Counted from the stretch's first letter, positions 13,052 through 25,640 are shown. The stretch: DNA of 64,000 bases from Laguncularia racemosa (GCA_037954665.1 JBBMOL010000009.1:682001-746000), one strand, 5' to 3'. A program made the numbers and translations. The notes: generated by a model from the letters alone, not told the origin.

Positions 13052-13775
13052 CATTTACAAACATCAATAGTAAATGAGATTGATTCCTAATAGTTGTATT
13101 ATGATTTTTTGTTTACATGAAGTCTAATACATACTTAAGAGATTAGAATCTCATAGACCAACATTTAACAAGTTCACAACAGTAGATGCATTCAATCCTT
13201 AATATAACTCCCCTCACCACCACCACCCCACTAAAAAAACAAAAAAGAAAAGTTTCAATATAATTTATGATATCTAGCTAACTACACTAGCAAGCACAAG
13301 CAACATGATAATCATAAATTATCCACTTAATTAAGTTGGGTTGTAGCAAAGTTTTTGGAATGATCTTTGAAGTGGGAATTGACAAAGATGATAGTCCTTT
13401 GAATAGGAATCAATGAAACTAGAAATATTGCCTAGGTTATAATACACATAACAAATTATCTTCGAAAACTAAGGAATTTGCCTATGTTACATGAAACTTT
13501 CTTATTTGAGATGAAGTTTATGTTACCCTATATTCGTGGTTTATCACTTGTAGGTGTTAAGCTTCTTCTTAATTACTTTATTGCATTTTTGTCAAGTCGA
13601 TTAGTTTATAAAAGTTTGCTTATCTTTTTTATTCCATCTTATTTTGATGAGTTCTAAGTAGTCTTAGTAAGGCTTGGTTATCCTAAAATCCTTTGAATTA
13701 GTTTAAATATACTTACTTATTCTAGGTCTTAAGTTCTTTAAGTTTTAGTTATTATCCTTATTTAAATGATCAAGC
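12761..13775. other. intergenic, AT-rich
   Basis: No gene seen. It includes an (AT)n microsatellite at 13016-13046. Around 12865-12935 there is a weak tRNA-like arrangement of words (TAGCTCTTGCTC and GTGCGAGTTTCAA), too poor to call. Confidence 0.5.
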
Positions 13776-14065
13776 TACTATTCAATTAGTTTAAGATCTA
13801 AGTTGTGTTAATTTTATTCTATATTATGCTATAGGATCGATTTTAGCTAAGGTCATTACAATTCTTACATATACATGTTAGTACTTACTTTCTACTTAAG
13901 GTTCCATGGGTGTACTACCTTACTATTTAATTAGTTTAGGATCTAAGTTGTATGAATCTTATCCTATATTATACTATGGAGTTGATTTTAACTAAAATCA
14001 ATTCAATTCTTACATGTACACGTTAGTACTTACTTTCTACTTAAGGTTTCCATGGTGTACTACCC
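13776..14065. repeat. tandem duplication, period 145 bp
   Basis: The words TACTATTCAATTAGTTTAAG at 13776 and TACTATTTAATTAGTTTAGG at 13921 begin two successive copies. Both continue through GATCTAAGTTGT, CTATATTAT, GTTAGTACTTACTTTCTACT and TTAAGGTT. Copies differ by scattered substitutions. Nothing coding is seen. Confidence 0.75.
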
Positions 14066-16336
14066 TTTACTTAAGGTTCAAATTGTGCTCTACTTTGAGG
14101 TCCTATGTATATGTTATGTTTTATTTAAGATTCTATGTATATATGGAGTATATATACGAATATATGAGATTTAATTGCTTAAAAGGAAACTCTTAGCCTA
14201 AAGGAAACATAACAATTTCTATAAACTATGGGTTTATTGATTTAACTTGAATTAGTCATAAATTGGTCAACTTAAGTTGAAATCATGCATGTGAATAGTC
14301 GTTGCGAAGATCTACATGTCTAATTTCTATTTCTATGGTCTACTTACTAATCTTAAGCCCTTTAGGTGGTGAAATCATCCTAAAGAGTTTATGTGTGTGC
14401 TTGGTTCAATCCTAAGTTATCTTTATTTCAATCCTCTTTCTCTTTGTTCCTATGTTTTTGTTTCACTTAAGGCTTAGGCATAACTTACTTCTAATATAAG
14501 GAACTAAGGAACTCAAGTAGGGTTCCATCTTTTAGGAACACTTTAAGTCATATTTTTAGTACTATGAAGTAGACAATATGAGGTATGTTACGTTTCATGT
14601 GACTCGGTTAGGCTTAACTAGCTTCAATTACCTTTACCAATGACTAAGGTTGGCTTAATTCCTTGCTAAGAGTAATTAGTCTTTTATACTCCAATCCATG
14701 TACAATTTTAGGCCTAAGGTAGGTTTTATAAATTAATTATTCTTATGGTTCATTATATTACACAAATGTTAAGGTTACTAACAAGTTATGCTATCATAGT
14801 TTCCCATTTGCTTAACCCGTAGTAGTATGTATGCTCTTTGTAAGAGTTATCTACGGTCACTTTTTAGCCAAAAAAAAAAAAGAATTACAACCTAAATTTT
14901 GGGTATTAGCATGTGATCTAACATGAGTAAACAAAATAGTGGTTTGGTTCATAAGACTATAAAGGTGCCCTATGCACTTCTAGCTGTCTATGGATATTTA
15001 AATGCCCTGTTTAGTCAATAAATCAAGAATTATGCACTCAAAAATCAAACAAAACAAAATAGATCTTCTTTTTAATCAATTGGAAACATAAGTTTAGGAT
15101 CTTAGAAAACTTTAACATTTGATTTCACTAAATTCCAAGGTAATGTAAATGTCAACCAAAACAAAATTGGTGAAGATGAAAAACAATCCAGGGTCAATAC
15201 AAGAGTGTCATCTTTTAGGGGCTATTTCATAGCCTTCTTGTTTGTATTTTTAGATGAAATTTACATAATCTATGGCTTGTTGACAAAATTTGAGAGGTGG
15301 AAGCTTATTGTTTTGAGGTTTGTTTTGGTCATAGTAATTTCTGAAATTTCAATTGATGGGGTTAAATGTTATAGTTAAATTCCATGTTGTAATAGCACAT
15401 ATTTGTCCTTAATTTTCCTTTATCATAACTAAGGTATGCTAGAGCATGTACTAAGGACTTAAACAACTCTTTTATATTCTAATTCTTATAAATTTTAAGG
15501 CTTAAGTCAAGTTATACTCACCAGCTATGCACTAAAGTGGTTGACTAGTGTTTTATTTTATCAAGGTCACATGGATACTTTTGACCACTCATAGTCTACT
15601 TTAAGTCAAATTAACCTTATCAAATATCAAATTGAAACTTTTGATTTTAGATATTTAATTACTTTAAGGAACCAAATGTGACATTTATCATTTCCTAAAA
15701 AAGTATCAACCAAGGTAGAATTTAATTCTATTAATTTAGACAAACCAAAGATGAAAATAGATTAGATATTTCAAATAAAAAATAAATAAATAAATAAAAA
15801 CTATAGATTCTCGCACACACAATTTATTTGCAAGACTTAGTGACTAAATTGGTAGGTCTTGCTATATTATATTATAAGATTTAATTCTTAGAAATCAATT
15901 TGGATAGAACTAAGATTGATCAAGATAAGAACACTAGTTAAAAGGATAAAAGGTGTAGCAACAATTATGTGAGGAAGAGGATAGCTCACCGAGGTATGTA
16001 GCCTTCTCAATTTAACACATATGCAAGAATATATATGCAAATGCATTAATGGAATGCAAACCCTTTAAATGTGCAAGTGTACTATCTACAATCCTAGTCA
16101 ATTGCACTCTCCTATTCATAACCAACTAAAATACCATATTATTCACTTGCTTGCTTTATCTCACGCATATATCGATCTTCATCAAAACATAAAGCCTACA
16201 TGTTCTGGGTTACATAATATTTGTTGTTTGAAATCTAGAATTTACTTATTATAATTGTTAATGTTTAGAATTTCAAAATATTAGAAAAAAAATATAAACA
16301 AATTTGAAAATAATGTATATATATATATATAGCATG
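14066..16336. other. intergenic, no gene seen
   Basis: AT-rich DNA with no supported coding sequence. Open frames at 14014-14196 and 16069-16254 are short and featureless. A short A run is at about 14869-14881 and a (TA)n run is just before the LTR at 16337. Confidence 0.5.
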
Positions 16337-16401
16337 TGTTGGCATACGTTAGAAAGTTCTAGAAGGTTCCAAAGTTTTCATTTATTTTAAGCCTTGGAAG
16401 G

Positions 16402-16443
<42 letters not shown>

Positions 16444-16766
16444 ATGTATTTTTCAAATCATGAATGAAAATTAGATTGAAAAAAAAAAGAAGATATTTTC
16501 CTCAATCTAGTTTCTACATTTGGAAATCACATTGTGGTGGTACTATACTCAATGCCTCAAAGCTTTGCATTCATAGTTTTTGTTCCTTTATTATTTTCCA
16601 TTGAACACACTCTACACCAGCTCCTCATTCACAATTATCATTGACCCATTCCATCTATTGCTCTAATACAATCAATTACTTACACTTACTAATTCCAAAT
16701 TTCTAATACAATTTATACTAGTGCTGATAAAAAATAAAATATATATATATATTCTACCACATATCA
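16337..16766 (+). mobile_element. 5' LTR of a retrotransposon with heat shock element
   Basis: A TGTTGG start at 16337 and a CA end at 16766 frame about 430 bases. Just downstream, after two bases, comes a sequence resembling the initiator-tRNA-Met primer binding site (16769 on), which fixes the 3' border. Inside are a perfect four-unit heat shock element (16352-16369), a long (AT)n at about 16408-16438 and T/A-rich transcribed DNA. No partner 3' LTR was found in the window, so this is the 5' part of a broken element. Whether it is copia or gypsy cannot be decided. Confidence 0.55.
16352..16369 (+). promoter_or_regulatory. heat shock element, four alternating units
   Basis: GAAAGTTCTAGAAGGTTC fits GAA-nn-TTC-nn-GAA-nn-TTC exactly, the classical binding site of trimeric heat shock factors. 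Twelve fixed positions make a chance match in 64 kb unlikely. It lies about 15 bases inside the LTR start, in the U3 region, where a transcription control site would be expected. Function is inferred only. Confidence 0.65.
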
Positions 16767-16768
16767 AG

Positions 16769-16783
16769 TGGTATTAAAGTTAG
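16769..16783 (+). other. degenerate tRNA-iMet primer binding site
   Basis: TGGTATTAAAGTTAG differs from the usual plant retrotransposon site, which starts TGGTATCAGAGC, only by transitions (C to T and G to A). It lies two bases after the CA end of the LTR. The changes fit methylation-driven decay. Confidence 0.55.
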
Positions 16784-16797
16784 TCAATCCACCAACC

Positions 16798-17600
16798 ATG
16801 CCTATCATTGATATAAAGTTTAAAAAGATGAAGCTAGTTATTCATTGGGTCTTCAAAGAGAAAGGATAAAATTAGAAAAGTAGATTGCAAGCAATGATGA
16901 AGTCACTCATGGAGACTAAATAAATAATAAAAGCAATTGATGAAGCAAGGGAAGAAGTTATTGAATTATTATTGCAATCACATACTTCTACATTTGGTAA
17001 TAGAGAGAAAATAAACATGGAGAAGAAAAAATTACAACAACTTCATAATGAATTTTGTCAAACCACCATCAATCATATACTATTCGAACCTACGTCTATC
17101 CAATTCAGAACCATCACTAACACCACTGACCCAAATACACTAAAACACAACCTACACATAATACCAAAACTAACCTAAGAAACAACCAAAAAAACCCATT
17201 CAAAAGTCCAAATCCATGCTACTACCACAACTCATAGTATCACTCTCCATGCCAAACAAACTCCACGACCTTACACACATAAGATACTCAAAAACCATTC
17301 ATTACACTTCAACATAACACAAATCTACCACCAAAATATACTAGCAACAACAAATTGCAACAAACATAGCAACATCCATACACTTCTTCAACCCAACAAT
17401 CCCTCAAAACAAACCCCACCAGTTCCCCCAACTAAATCATCACTAAACCATGCCTACCATTGTTTACACCCAACACCACCGGTGACCTATGCAATTCATC
17501 CATCACTTTCACCAAATTTCAAACCCATATCAATTCAACCACACATGGTGCAAGACCCCTTCAACCTCCACACCCTTGTTTTTCAAAGAAGTCCTTGTGA
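16798..17600 (+). pseudogene. decayed gag-like region, strongly C/A-rich
   Basis: Starting at an ATG 15 bases past the primer site, short open stretches are separated by stops. The part up to about 17040 encodes Lys/Glu-rich helical stretches such as EAREEVIELLLQS. From about 17040 to 17560 the plus strand is very poor in G and encodes Thr, Pro, His and Asn-rich sequence. Position after LTR and primer site suggests gag, but no zinc knuckle or known domain is visible. An alternative is plain low-complexity DNA. Confidence 0.3.
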
Positions 17601-19554
17601 ATTCTTATAAGATTCATGGTGTAGTTGTTGATGACAATGATGTATCGTAATTGTTTTAATTTTGTTTTTAGTTTGATGATAATAATGGAGAAAATTTCAA
17701 GCAAAAAAAAAATAACATTTCAAGTTAAATTCAAATGGAGGATTAAACTTTCAAATGATTGAAATAAATTATCAATATTACACTAAATAGTTTAGACAGA
17801 GAATCCCATTAGAGCGATTTTATGAACAATAAAAAGTCATTTGTTTAAGCTTTTCATTTTTATAGGATAATAATCAATTGTCTATTTAAACTACTTGGCA
17901 TAATGTTAATTATTTATTTTAACCAATTCAAAATTTGATCATTTATTTTAATCACTTAGTATAACATTAATTATCTATTTTAATTACTTAAAAATTCAAT
18001 CTTTATTTGAACTTAATCTTAAACCTTGATTTCTTCACTTGTAATAATAATGTAATTATAGGATTCAAGTTCAAGATATGGGTTTACATGACTGCAATAT
18101 TATTTGAAATACTTAATGATGTCATATGAGTTCAAGATCACTGTTTATTATTTTGTTAACAAGGATAACAACCTTTTCTTTATTTTATTTTTTCTAATTT
18201 TAATTTAACAAAACATATATATATATATAGTGTTTTTTAAAGTCACACGACGTGCCAGTAACTCTGCTTAGCATGCCCCATGATCTAAAATATTAAAAAC
18301 ATGTGGGGCTTATTTTATTACAAAAGGCAAATTGTTGAAACCTTAATCGTTGAAAATCTAACAGATTTAAACTAGTCATCTTCTCACTATGCATACACTC
18401 TAAATTTAACGTAAGATCAACATTAACCGGATAAATAACATAGCAAATTCCAACTATCTTAAACGGGATAAGGAGTAACATATATATATATTTAAATAAT
18501 TCTTAAAATCTACCAATTGAAAAAAATATATCCTTTTATCAAAAATCAACACTTCAAATATCAATTTCATTATTTGTGAAATCAACATTTTAAATAATAT
18601 ATATTTTAAACAAAAAAATTATTTTATTCCTTATCCCTATTTTGAACCATCGGCAACAAAACCTTTATCTCCATTCAAACAAAGCAAAAAGAAGTTGCAG
18701 ACCACTGTGGACATCTGTAGCCCATTGACGTCACAAACCTTTCACTGGAAACAAATTTTCATTCTTTGATTAGTTATTTACAATATATATATATACCCTA
18801 TCCTTAGAATTATATAAAACTATACTAAAATAACTATTATTAAAAAATAAAATAAAGCTATAATATATTTATTATTTATTAATTTCGATTTTAATAAGAG
18901 TTTTTTCTTTTTTAAATAAAAACTCCAGTATTGAATTATTAATAGTAATGAATGGCAATTCCATATTTTTTATGATAACGATCTCTTGCTACTATAAACC
19001 TAAAATACACCTACATGTTGTAATAACTATTATATAAAAAATAAAATTTAAAATTATAATAAAACTACAAATGATTAAAAAGTATATATCGAATATTAAG
19101 TCTTGAATGAAAACTTATCACCACCTACCTTCACAAGGATTATACAAGGTCCTATAAACATTTCTTCACATAAACATTTACTACTCTAAACTCCTATCTC
19201 GAATATATTTACACCAAATACGTTCAAGTATCTGGAGAAGGAATCGGTTTATAATCATAAAAGTTTGTTGCTTCAAAACAACTGTCCACATATGATTGGT
19301 AAGGACACACTTGAAAAGGGAATTCAAGACTAACAAATATCTTTTAAGATTCAATTTCGTTGATACATGCATTCTATAAACAATGCATTGTGCAGAATAT
19401 TTTTGCTGATTCCCTTTTCATGCACTCATATTCCTGAAAGAGCAGCTCCTACATATCCTCGTTAATACACTTGTATGTCCTTTGAGATGATGCAACAAAG
19501 CTGAGATTTCACCTGAGTCAAAAATTTACTGGGCTTTTGTCCCTTCAAACATAA
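17601..19554. other. intergenic, downstream of PYG7-like gene
   Basis: Very AT-rich, with several (AT)n runs (about 18214, 18481, 18785). It holds no supported coding sequence. The terminator and poly(A) region of the PYG7-like gene should lie near 19400-19550, but no single signal stands out. Confidence 0.5.
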
Positions 19555-21143
19555 TCACCTCTTCTTTGATTTTACAGTGACACCTTTATACATAGTCACA
19601 CGTTCTTTGAGAGCATCGCGCCGAGGTCTAGCAACCTTATTGTTGGGGTCAAAAAGAAGAACTTCTTCAAAAGCCTTCAGAGCAGATTTCAGGTCCTTCT
19701 TCTTCTCATAGGCATCACCGAGATTATTCCAGGCAGTAACATAGCCAGGTTGAAGTTTTACAGCGGCTTCAAATTGCGCTATACCTTTGTCAATCTTGTC
19801 ATCGCGAATGTAGCAGACACCAAGGGCGTTATAAACCTGTTTATATAGAAAAATATATATATATATATATATCAGCAATCACTAAATTTGGAAAAGTAGT
19901 TATTAGGGAGACGGATTAGATTGACTATTTAGTGATCTCACATGGCCAAAGGAGAAAAAATCAGCAATTCGATAATATAGAACTCTGCTTGCTTCTATTT
20001 TAACCACCGTATTCTCTCACCTGTAATGACACTCATAGATCTTTCTTTTATTTTCCTCAGCTTTGCACTTACATTTGTCATCTCATAGGCGAAATATCCA
20101 ATATATAGATGTTAAGAAGATCGACTGTTAATTTCAAAGGGAAGCTCATAAGAAGCTCAGCATTGTGCTTCCATTTTGATTAGGTTTTAGAAGACAGTAA
20201 TACCTGAGCAAGGTCTTGATCATCCCCATCCCATTTCTCAATTGCCTGAAGCAAGTACTTTGTGGCAGCAGGATAAAATTTCCGCCTTAGCATAACAGCA
20301 CCAAGTTCAAAGAGCTCTGTAGCACTAGCATCACCGCTTCTTACTTGCTCCTGTAAACAGAAAAGAATCATTATCAGTCTCAACTCAGCAAAAAGACATT
20401 ATCCAGTATGCTTGTCACAAGAAAAAATGAAAATAATCAAATACCATAGATATCCTTTCTATTTGAGGCTTACTCTCTTTGTTTTTTTTTTTTTTTTTTT
20501 TTTTTTTGGTGATTCAGTGGTTAGGCCTTGAATCTCAAAAGAATACAGAAATAGAATGAGAGCCCACTTTGTTTGAATTCGAATGAAGAAATAATTAAAA
20601 AATCTTGTTTCCGGATACTTCAATTGATCAAATTCAAAGTCACCTTTGATAAATCTCTGAAAGAATCACTTCAATTCAAGCAATGAATATTAATTTCAAA
20701 CCAAAGAAACTTCCCTTTTCCTGTCTATCAAAGAAAGGTTTCAAAAAATATTTCACCGGCTACACCCAGTCATAGTCCAGGAAAATTAGTAGCAACATCA
20801 TTGAAAGCTGAAAACATCCACCACTTGCGTGTGCGAGAAAAATATTTTACCTGCAATTCTTTTGCAGAAAGATCAAGTTCTCTCCGGACTAAGACCTGAC
20901 GGATCACAAAGAAACTGCCCACCCCAAGCAACACCAGCAGTAGAAGCAGATAAGATAGTTGAATTCCCAATTCAAACAACTCTCCTACTTCATAGAGTAC
21001 ATTAAGTTCGATAGTTTCACTTGCTTTTGCTTCTTGGACACAGATTAACCATGATGATAAGGCAGATGAAAAAGCAGATATCCAAACAAGTGATGTTTTC
21101 TTGTTTAACATCCTTTCCACAGGTAGAAGGTTCACCAAGATTG
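19555..21143 (-). CDS. PYG7: PYG7/Ycf37-like TPR protein, photosystem I assembly
   Basis: Chloroplast thylakoid TPR protein related to cyanobacterial Ycf37 and Arabidopsis PYG7, needed for photosystem I assembly or stability. Three exons join in frame with GT-AG introns: 20851-21143, 20204-20350 (49 codons, phase 0 at both ends) and 19555-19836, which ends in the stop codon at 19555-19557. The first exon encodes a membrane segment (LLLLLVLLGVGSFFVIRQVL) after an acidic stretch. The other two encode about three TPR units, with typical residues in LFELGAVMLRRKFYPAATKY, YNALGVCYIRDDKIDKGIAQ and AWNNLGDAYEKKKDLKSALK. The end is basic (KSKKR). The exon at 21143 starts within a codon, so the N terminus with the transit peptide lies upstream; a candidate exon is at 22581-22628. 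The visible 240 residues fit a protein of about 300. No break is seen, so the gene looks functional. Confidence 0.82.
20482..20507 (+). repeat. poly(T) tract, 26 bases, in PYG7 intron
   Basis: Uninterrupted T run in the intron between the exons at 20204-20350 and 20851-21143. On the gene's own strand it is poly(A), so it may mark the tail of a small retroposed insert, but no body of such an insert was recognised. Confidence 0.9.
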
Positions 21144-21440
21144 CTGAATCAATATAATAAAAAGCATGTTATATTCATTCCATAAGCTGTAATAATAGGC
21201 ACAATAAAAACAAAATATGGAGTTCAAGAACAAAGGGGAGGAAAAGAATAATTGAAAAATAATTCATAATAATTGCTGATGCTTGACTATCTTCCTTATC
21301 ATGGTGAATGGATTCCATTAATTGACATAACCGACAAGAATAAGGCTGCAATAGAAGCATAAGACCAGGATCAATCCAACTCATCTTTATCTTCCATCAA
21401 TATGTCCCCAAGTCATGACAAAGCTAGATACATATATAAG

Positions 21441-21866
21441 TAGGTGTGGAAAGTAGTCAAAGCACTTGCGAACTACTCAAGTGCTGATCAATATTTACTT
21501 GAGTCAAGCTTAGCTTGAACTCAAGCTAAAGTACCTTGAATAGTTAATCAAGCTGAGCTTGAGCTCTATAATATATTTTGACTAAGTCGAGAACCTAATC
21601 AAGCTCAAGTCAAGTATAAATATTACTCAAGTTCAAGTCGAGTTCAAGCTTAGTTTGGAAATTAATATTATTATAATTAGAACAAATATTTTTTAGATAA
21701 ATTAGTTTAAGCAAGCTTAGTCAAGTCAAACTTGAGCTTGTTGAGTGCCTATTCGAGTTGAGCTTGGGTTTAAAATTCTAAGTCAAGTTAGAACTCAAAA
21801 TTCTAAATTTGATCAAGCTCAAGCTTAGGCATTGTATCATATAGACCTAGCTCATTTATAACCCTA
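21441..21866. mobile_element. MITE-like repeat rich in CTTGAG/CAAGCT
   Basis: The interval is built of overlapping words CAAGCTTGAG, TCAAGTCAAG and GAGCTTGAG, which give it high self-complementarity. Its ends, TAGGTGTGGAAAG on the left and, read in reverse, TAGGGTTATAAATGAGCTAGG on the right, match imperfectly as inverted repeats. Such short non-autonomous elements (hAT-type MITEs) with CTCGAG/CTTGAG-rich bodies are common in plant introns. It sits in the proposed intron upstream of the 21143 exon of the PYG7-like gene. Confidence 0.45.
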
Positions 21867-22250
21867 TATATAAGGAGGGATAGGAGAAGGGAGCAGCTAC
21901 TAGGGAAGATAAGGCGAAAGGTGTAGCTGATGTGAAGTCTTCTTTGCCTGCACATGCCAGCTAGATGGCAGCTGGCTAAGCAGTTAGTTAAAGGATAGCT
22001 TTAATATAAATGCTTGTTAGTTGTTACCTGCAATAGTAAGCTGTCCACTTGTTGATTGAATACTTACAAACTGTAAACAGTAAGAGAGGAGCTGAGAGCT
22101 CTAGTGTGCTTTCATAGCTGGAAGCTGTGTATTTTTTTCCATATTTTTCAATCAATAAAACTAACTAGTTTTCCTTGAACACAATAGACTCATTATGCAA
22201 CCCTTCTCCAATGCAAGGGGAACCATTGTTCCAATCCACACTTTTGTAAG
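21867..22250 (+). mobile_element. possible solo LTR fragment
   Basis: A G/A-rich start is followed by a TATA-like TTTAATATAAATGC at about 22000 and a poly(A)-signal-like TCAATAAAAC at about 22150. This order (TATA, transcribed leader, AATAAA) is typical of LTRs. Neither terminal TG/CA nor a target duplication could be defined, so the call is weak. Promoter elements of a host gene are an alternative. Confidence 0.25.
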
Positions 22251-22580
22251 CTAGTTTCCTATGAATATAAACAGCATGGCACTAGAAGCAGCAAAAGAAA
22301 TGCAGTTATCTGTAATCTTCAAAATAAGCAAGATAAATAGTGCGTACAACTAGTCCTAAACATTATGTTATGATATCTTCTAAAAATGGAGATCCAATCT
22401 CCCATATTACATTAAATGGTGGTTGAAATTAAGATGCTATTCTTCTATGTTCTCCATATGAAATTCCTTGTATCCTCTCCGTGAAATTCCTCTTTTCAGA
22501 GAATTTTGCATAGCCCTGAATATTGTCCTAGAAATATCTTTCTCATTGTTCCCTAATAAAAGTCATAAATTCTACATTAC

Positions 22581-22628
22581 CAGATTCGCCAATAAGGTGA
22601 TATCCTATGAAACCATGTCGAAATGGCT
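22581..22628 (-). CDS. PYG7: candidate upstream exon of the PYG7-like gene
   Basis: A 48-base open segment bounded by an acceptor (TTTTCCAG) and a donor (CTG then GTAATG). Its frame reads PFRHGFIGYHLIGES. It ends with one base of a codon, and the exon at 21143 begins with the last two bases of a codon, so the phases fit and complete an Ala codon. It needs at least one more exon upstream for the start codon and transit peptide; that exon was not found. The match in phase is suggestive, not proof. Confidence 0.4.
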
Positions 22629-22639
22629 CTGGAAAATTT

Positions 22640-25172
22640 CACTAGGTCAATGAGCTTCATACTTGCCATTATATACAAATGTTTCCCCAACCAGAGCATT
22701 TTTAAGAAAGTAAATACAAAACAATTTTAGATATCAGCTTGAGGAAACAGTTCTCTTTTCAAATTCTACATTAAATATAGCAAGTGCTCTAAGAGGGGAA
22801 AAAAATATGCCCTAAACTACTTATTTTGATGTGGAATGGAATAAACCAGCAGAAAATCAACTGAAGTTTCTATATTTCAAAATTATGCTATCTTTGAGTA
22901 ACTTAAAATATCAAGTCATCTGTTAAAGATTTTCAACTAATTCTCCATCTCCAATTTGCATCACATCTTCTGATTTCCAACAAACCCTTAACAATTTCCA
23001 CATGATAAGCATTCAATAGCATAGCTTGAAAATATCTATTCATACCTTAGAAATAGGTTATCTCATAAGCAACTGTTTTTAATCATTATTCAAACAGTTG
23101 AGGTCCCAGGAATTCAAATGCCATAACAACATTAAATCCTTGTTGGTTTGCATTAAGGATGGAGAAACTGAAATTTTATAAAGAAAGAGAGATACTTGTC
23201 TTTCTTTGAGGATAGAGAAAGAGAGATTACTTGTCTTTCTTTGAGGATAGAGATAGATGTAACTCAAAAACATTACAGGCTAGAAGAATAATTATATAGA
23301 TAAAATACATATTCCCAAGAGTTGTGAGAGTTTCTAAGATGTATAAGATCAAGTTTTTAGATCAAATAGTTGTGGAGCTAAATTCAACATTACTATTGTC
23401 AAAAGAAGGTACATTTTAATCTTGAATATGTCATTTATAGTTTCATGTCCCAAAAAAACAATGCTACAACCACATACCCCCATCAAGAACCATACTCAAT
23501 TCTAAGGCACATGATAAATCACAAATCTCCACATTTGCACGTATTATATTCTACTTTGTTTAGCAACAGAACTACTGCAACCAACTCACTCTGCCATCAT
23601 CTCTCCTCTATCCACAGTTCTGGTGCTTTGTTCATCTCGCACTGGTTTCGCAATTTTTTAGTCATAAATATGTCCTCAGACAGTTACTGTGGGAAAATGG
23701 AAGATGTTAGGGAGACAAGCTATGCATCACATGGATATTCACCTAGATGCCCTTCACACACTACTAATGTTATGTGAGCAGGGAACACTTGGCAGACATC
23801 CCTCCGTTGCTCCCATCTTAACTCCATCATGAGTCCTATAAGCTAATAACTAATAAGAACAAGAAGCCTATATAAATTGACTAAATGTATGATAGGGAAA
23901 AAAACTAATCAACGTGTCAGCTTTGAGTGACGTATAACATTTGATATTCTTAATTTTTTCCAATAAAAATCCAACAAAGGATATTTGCTCAATTCTACAT
24001 CTAAACCATATAGCAGAATCTACTGGACAAATTATAATAATAAGTCATAGAATTGCATGAAATTATCAATCTAGAGACGGATCATGATGCCAATAAGCAG
24101 TGCATGCAAAAATTTCTAAGGTGAAGTTCATATTCATTTATAGTGACTACAAGCAGAAGCATGGCAACAAAAACTTTTGTTATAAGCATAAAGTGCTGCT
24201 GAAGAGTAGCTAAGGCTACTCTGATTCTTAGTTACAAATAGAAAACTTAGGCCCCTCCTATAGCCATGCACTCAGATGATGCAATAAGTTCAAACAGAAA
24301 AAAATTATTGAGACCCCATTGTCACATCCTCCTCAACACAGAAGGGTCCTGACTAGTCAATGAAGCAACTGTCTACACTAGAATTAAAGATCACTAGATA
24401 TCATGCAAAAAATAAATGCAACTCATAATAAGGTTCAATTGCTGATTAACTGACAGAGGACATCCCACAGTAGATATGAGCTGGAGCACAGAGGATTCAA
24501 TGAATGCCCAAGTTAAAGCACAATATCAATTGAAATGCCTAGTACACACTAACCCATTGCCTGAATACCTTCAGGGCAGTAAAAGCCAAAATAATATCAA
24601 ATGTGATACCAAAGAGACACAAGAATGAGGTGAGCCATCAATATACACCTAGATAATGTAGTTCCCTAGCTAATAGCTGGTACAGAGACCAAAATTCCTC
24701 ATGAAGCAAACCTTTCTAAGGAATAGGGATATATTTTTATCTTGCTCAAATAGCATACAAGCTCCTGGACAACCATACTTTTGTCAGTATAGGTGCTTGA
24801 AAAGTACTTCATCTTAAGGCCATATTTGATGGGTTTCATGAATTGAAGAATTTGTTTTATAATAAGAACTTTGTGAAAGTGGGAGGCAGAAAATCATAAC
24901 GTGTGATCTCATCATTACTTAGATGAAAGGTAGAAGAAAAGTAATCAAATTCGGAGGAATTGGAAGTTTACAACATCACATTCTCTAACTCATATAAACA
25001 ATACCTTCACCAAGTTCTTATTAAAATAACAAGAAACTGGATTCTATGGGACAGAGTTCCTTGAAGTCTATCTAACATGATCCTGTCCTAGCTATTTTTT
25101 GTAAATCTATGACTCCTGATCACATCTGAGATGCTTTTGAGAAAAGCCTGGTAAAGGAATTACAAAGAACAA
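22640..25172. other. unexplained stretch between two chloroplast genes
   Basis: No confident exon was found here, although the first exon of the PYG7-like gene and the last exons of the DnaJ-type gene should both lie in or near it. A short direct repeat (GAAAGAGAGAT, ACTTGTCTTTCTTTGAGGATAGAGA) is at about 23180-23250. The plus-strand open frame at 23445-23777 has no recognisable features. Confidence 0.45.
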
Positions 25173-25640
25173 TGTTACGGTTCCCAGCTTGTGATCGAGT
25201 CACCGGACGAAGGACCAAAAATTCTCCTTCCAACAAAGGGTTCTTACCCTTGTTCTTCTTCCTTGATGCACCTATCCTTAATAATCAAACGCAGCTCTTT
25301 GAAGGGAGCTGTCACCTTGAAACTCGTTGAGAGAGAGTTTCCAATCTCTTGATTTTTTTTTTTTAAATTCTCTTCTCCTCCTTTATTGCTCAATAACCCC
25401 CTATTTATAAGGAAGCTTCCTTACAATACTAAAGATGATAAAAAGATTAGGATTCCTAATTAACAAAGATTAGGATTCCTCAATATTCTTACTTTCCTAA
25501 AATAACTACTACTATAAATAAGGAAAGAACAAAAACTGGAAAGTAAGAAAATATTCTTAGGATTCCTTATTATGCATTATCCCTTTTGCTTTTGCGTCTT
25601 GCATATTGTTTGCCCAAGAATGCATCCGCAATAGACAATA
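25173..25640 (-). mobile_element. LTR-like insertion in the DnaJ-type gene
   Basis: Read on the minus strand there is a TATA box (CTTATAAATAGGGGG at about 25400), a poly(A)-type GCAATAAAGG, a long A run, a leader with CTCTCTCAACGAG, and an end in CCGTAACA at 25173. This is the organisation of a small LTR. The other border is probably near 25637, where the minus strand begins TGTCTATTGCGG. ACAA/ACAAT occurs beside both borders and may be the remains of a target duplication. No internal retroelement coding region adjoins it, so it would be a solo LTR. Confidence 0.4.

Noticed and set aside
23445..23777. Plus-strand frame of 110 codons between the two chloroplast genes.
   Set aside because: No domain, no coding-type composition and antisense to the gene interval; likely chance.
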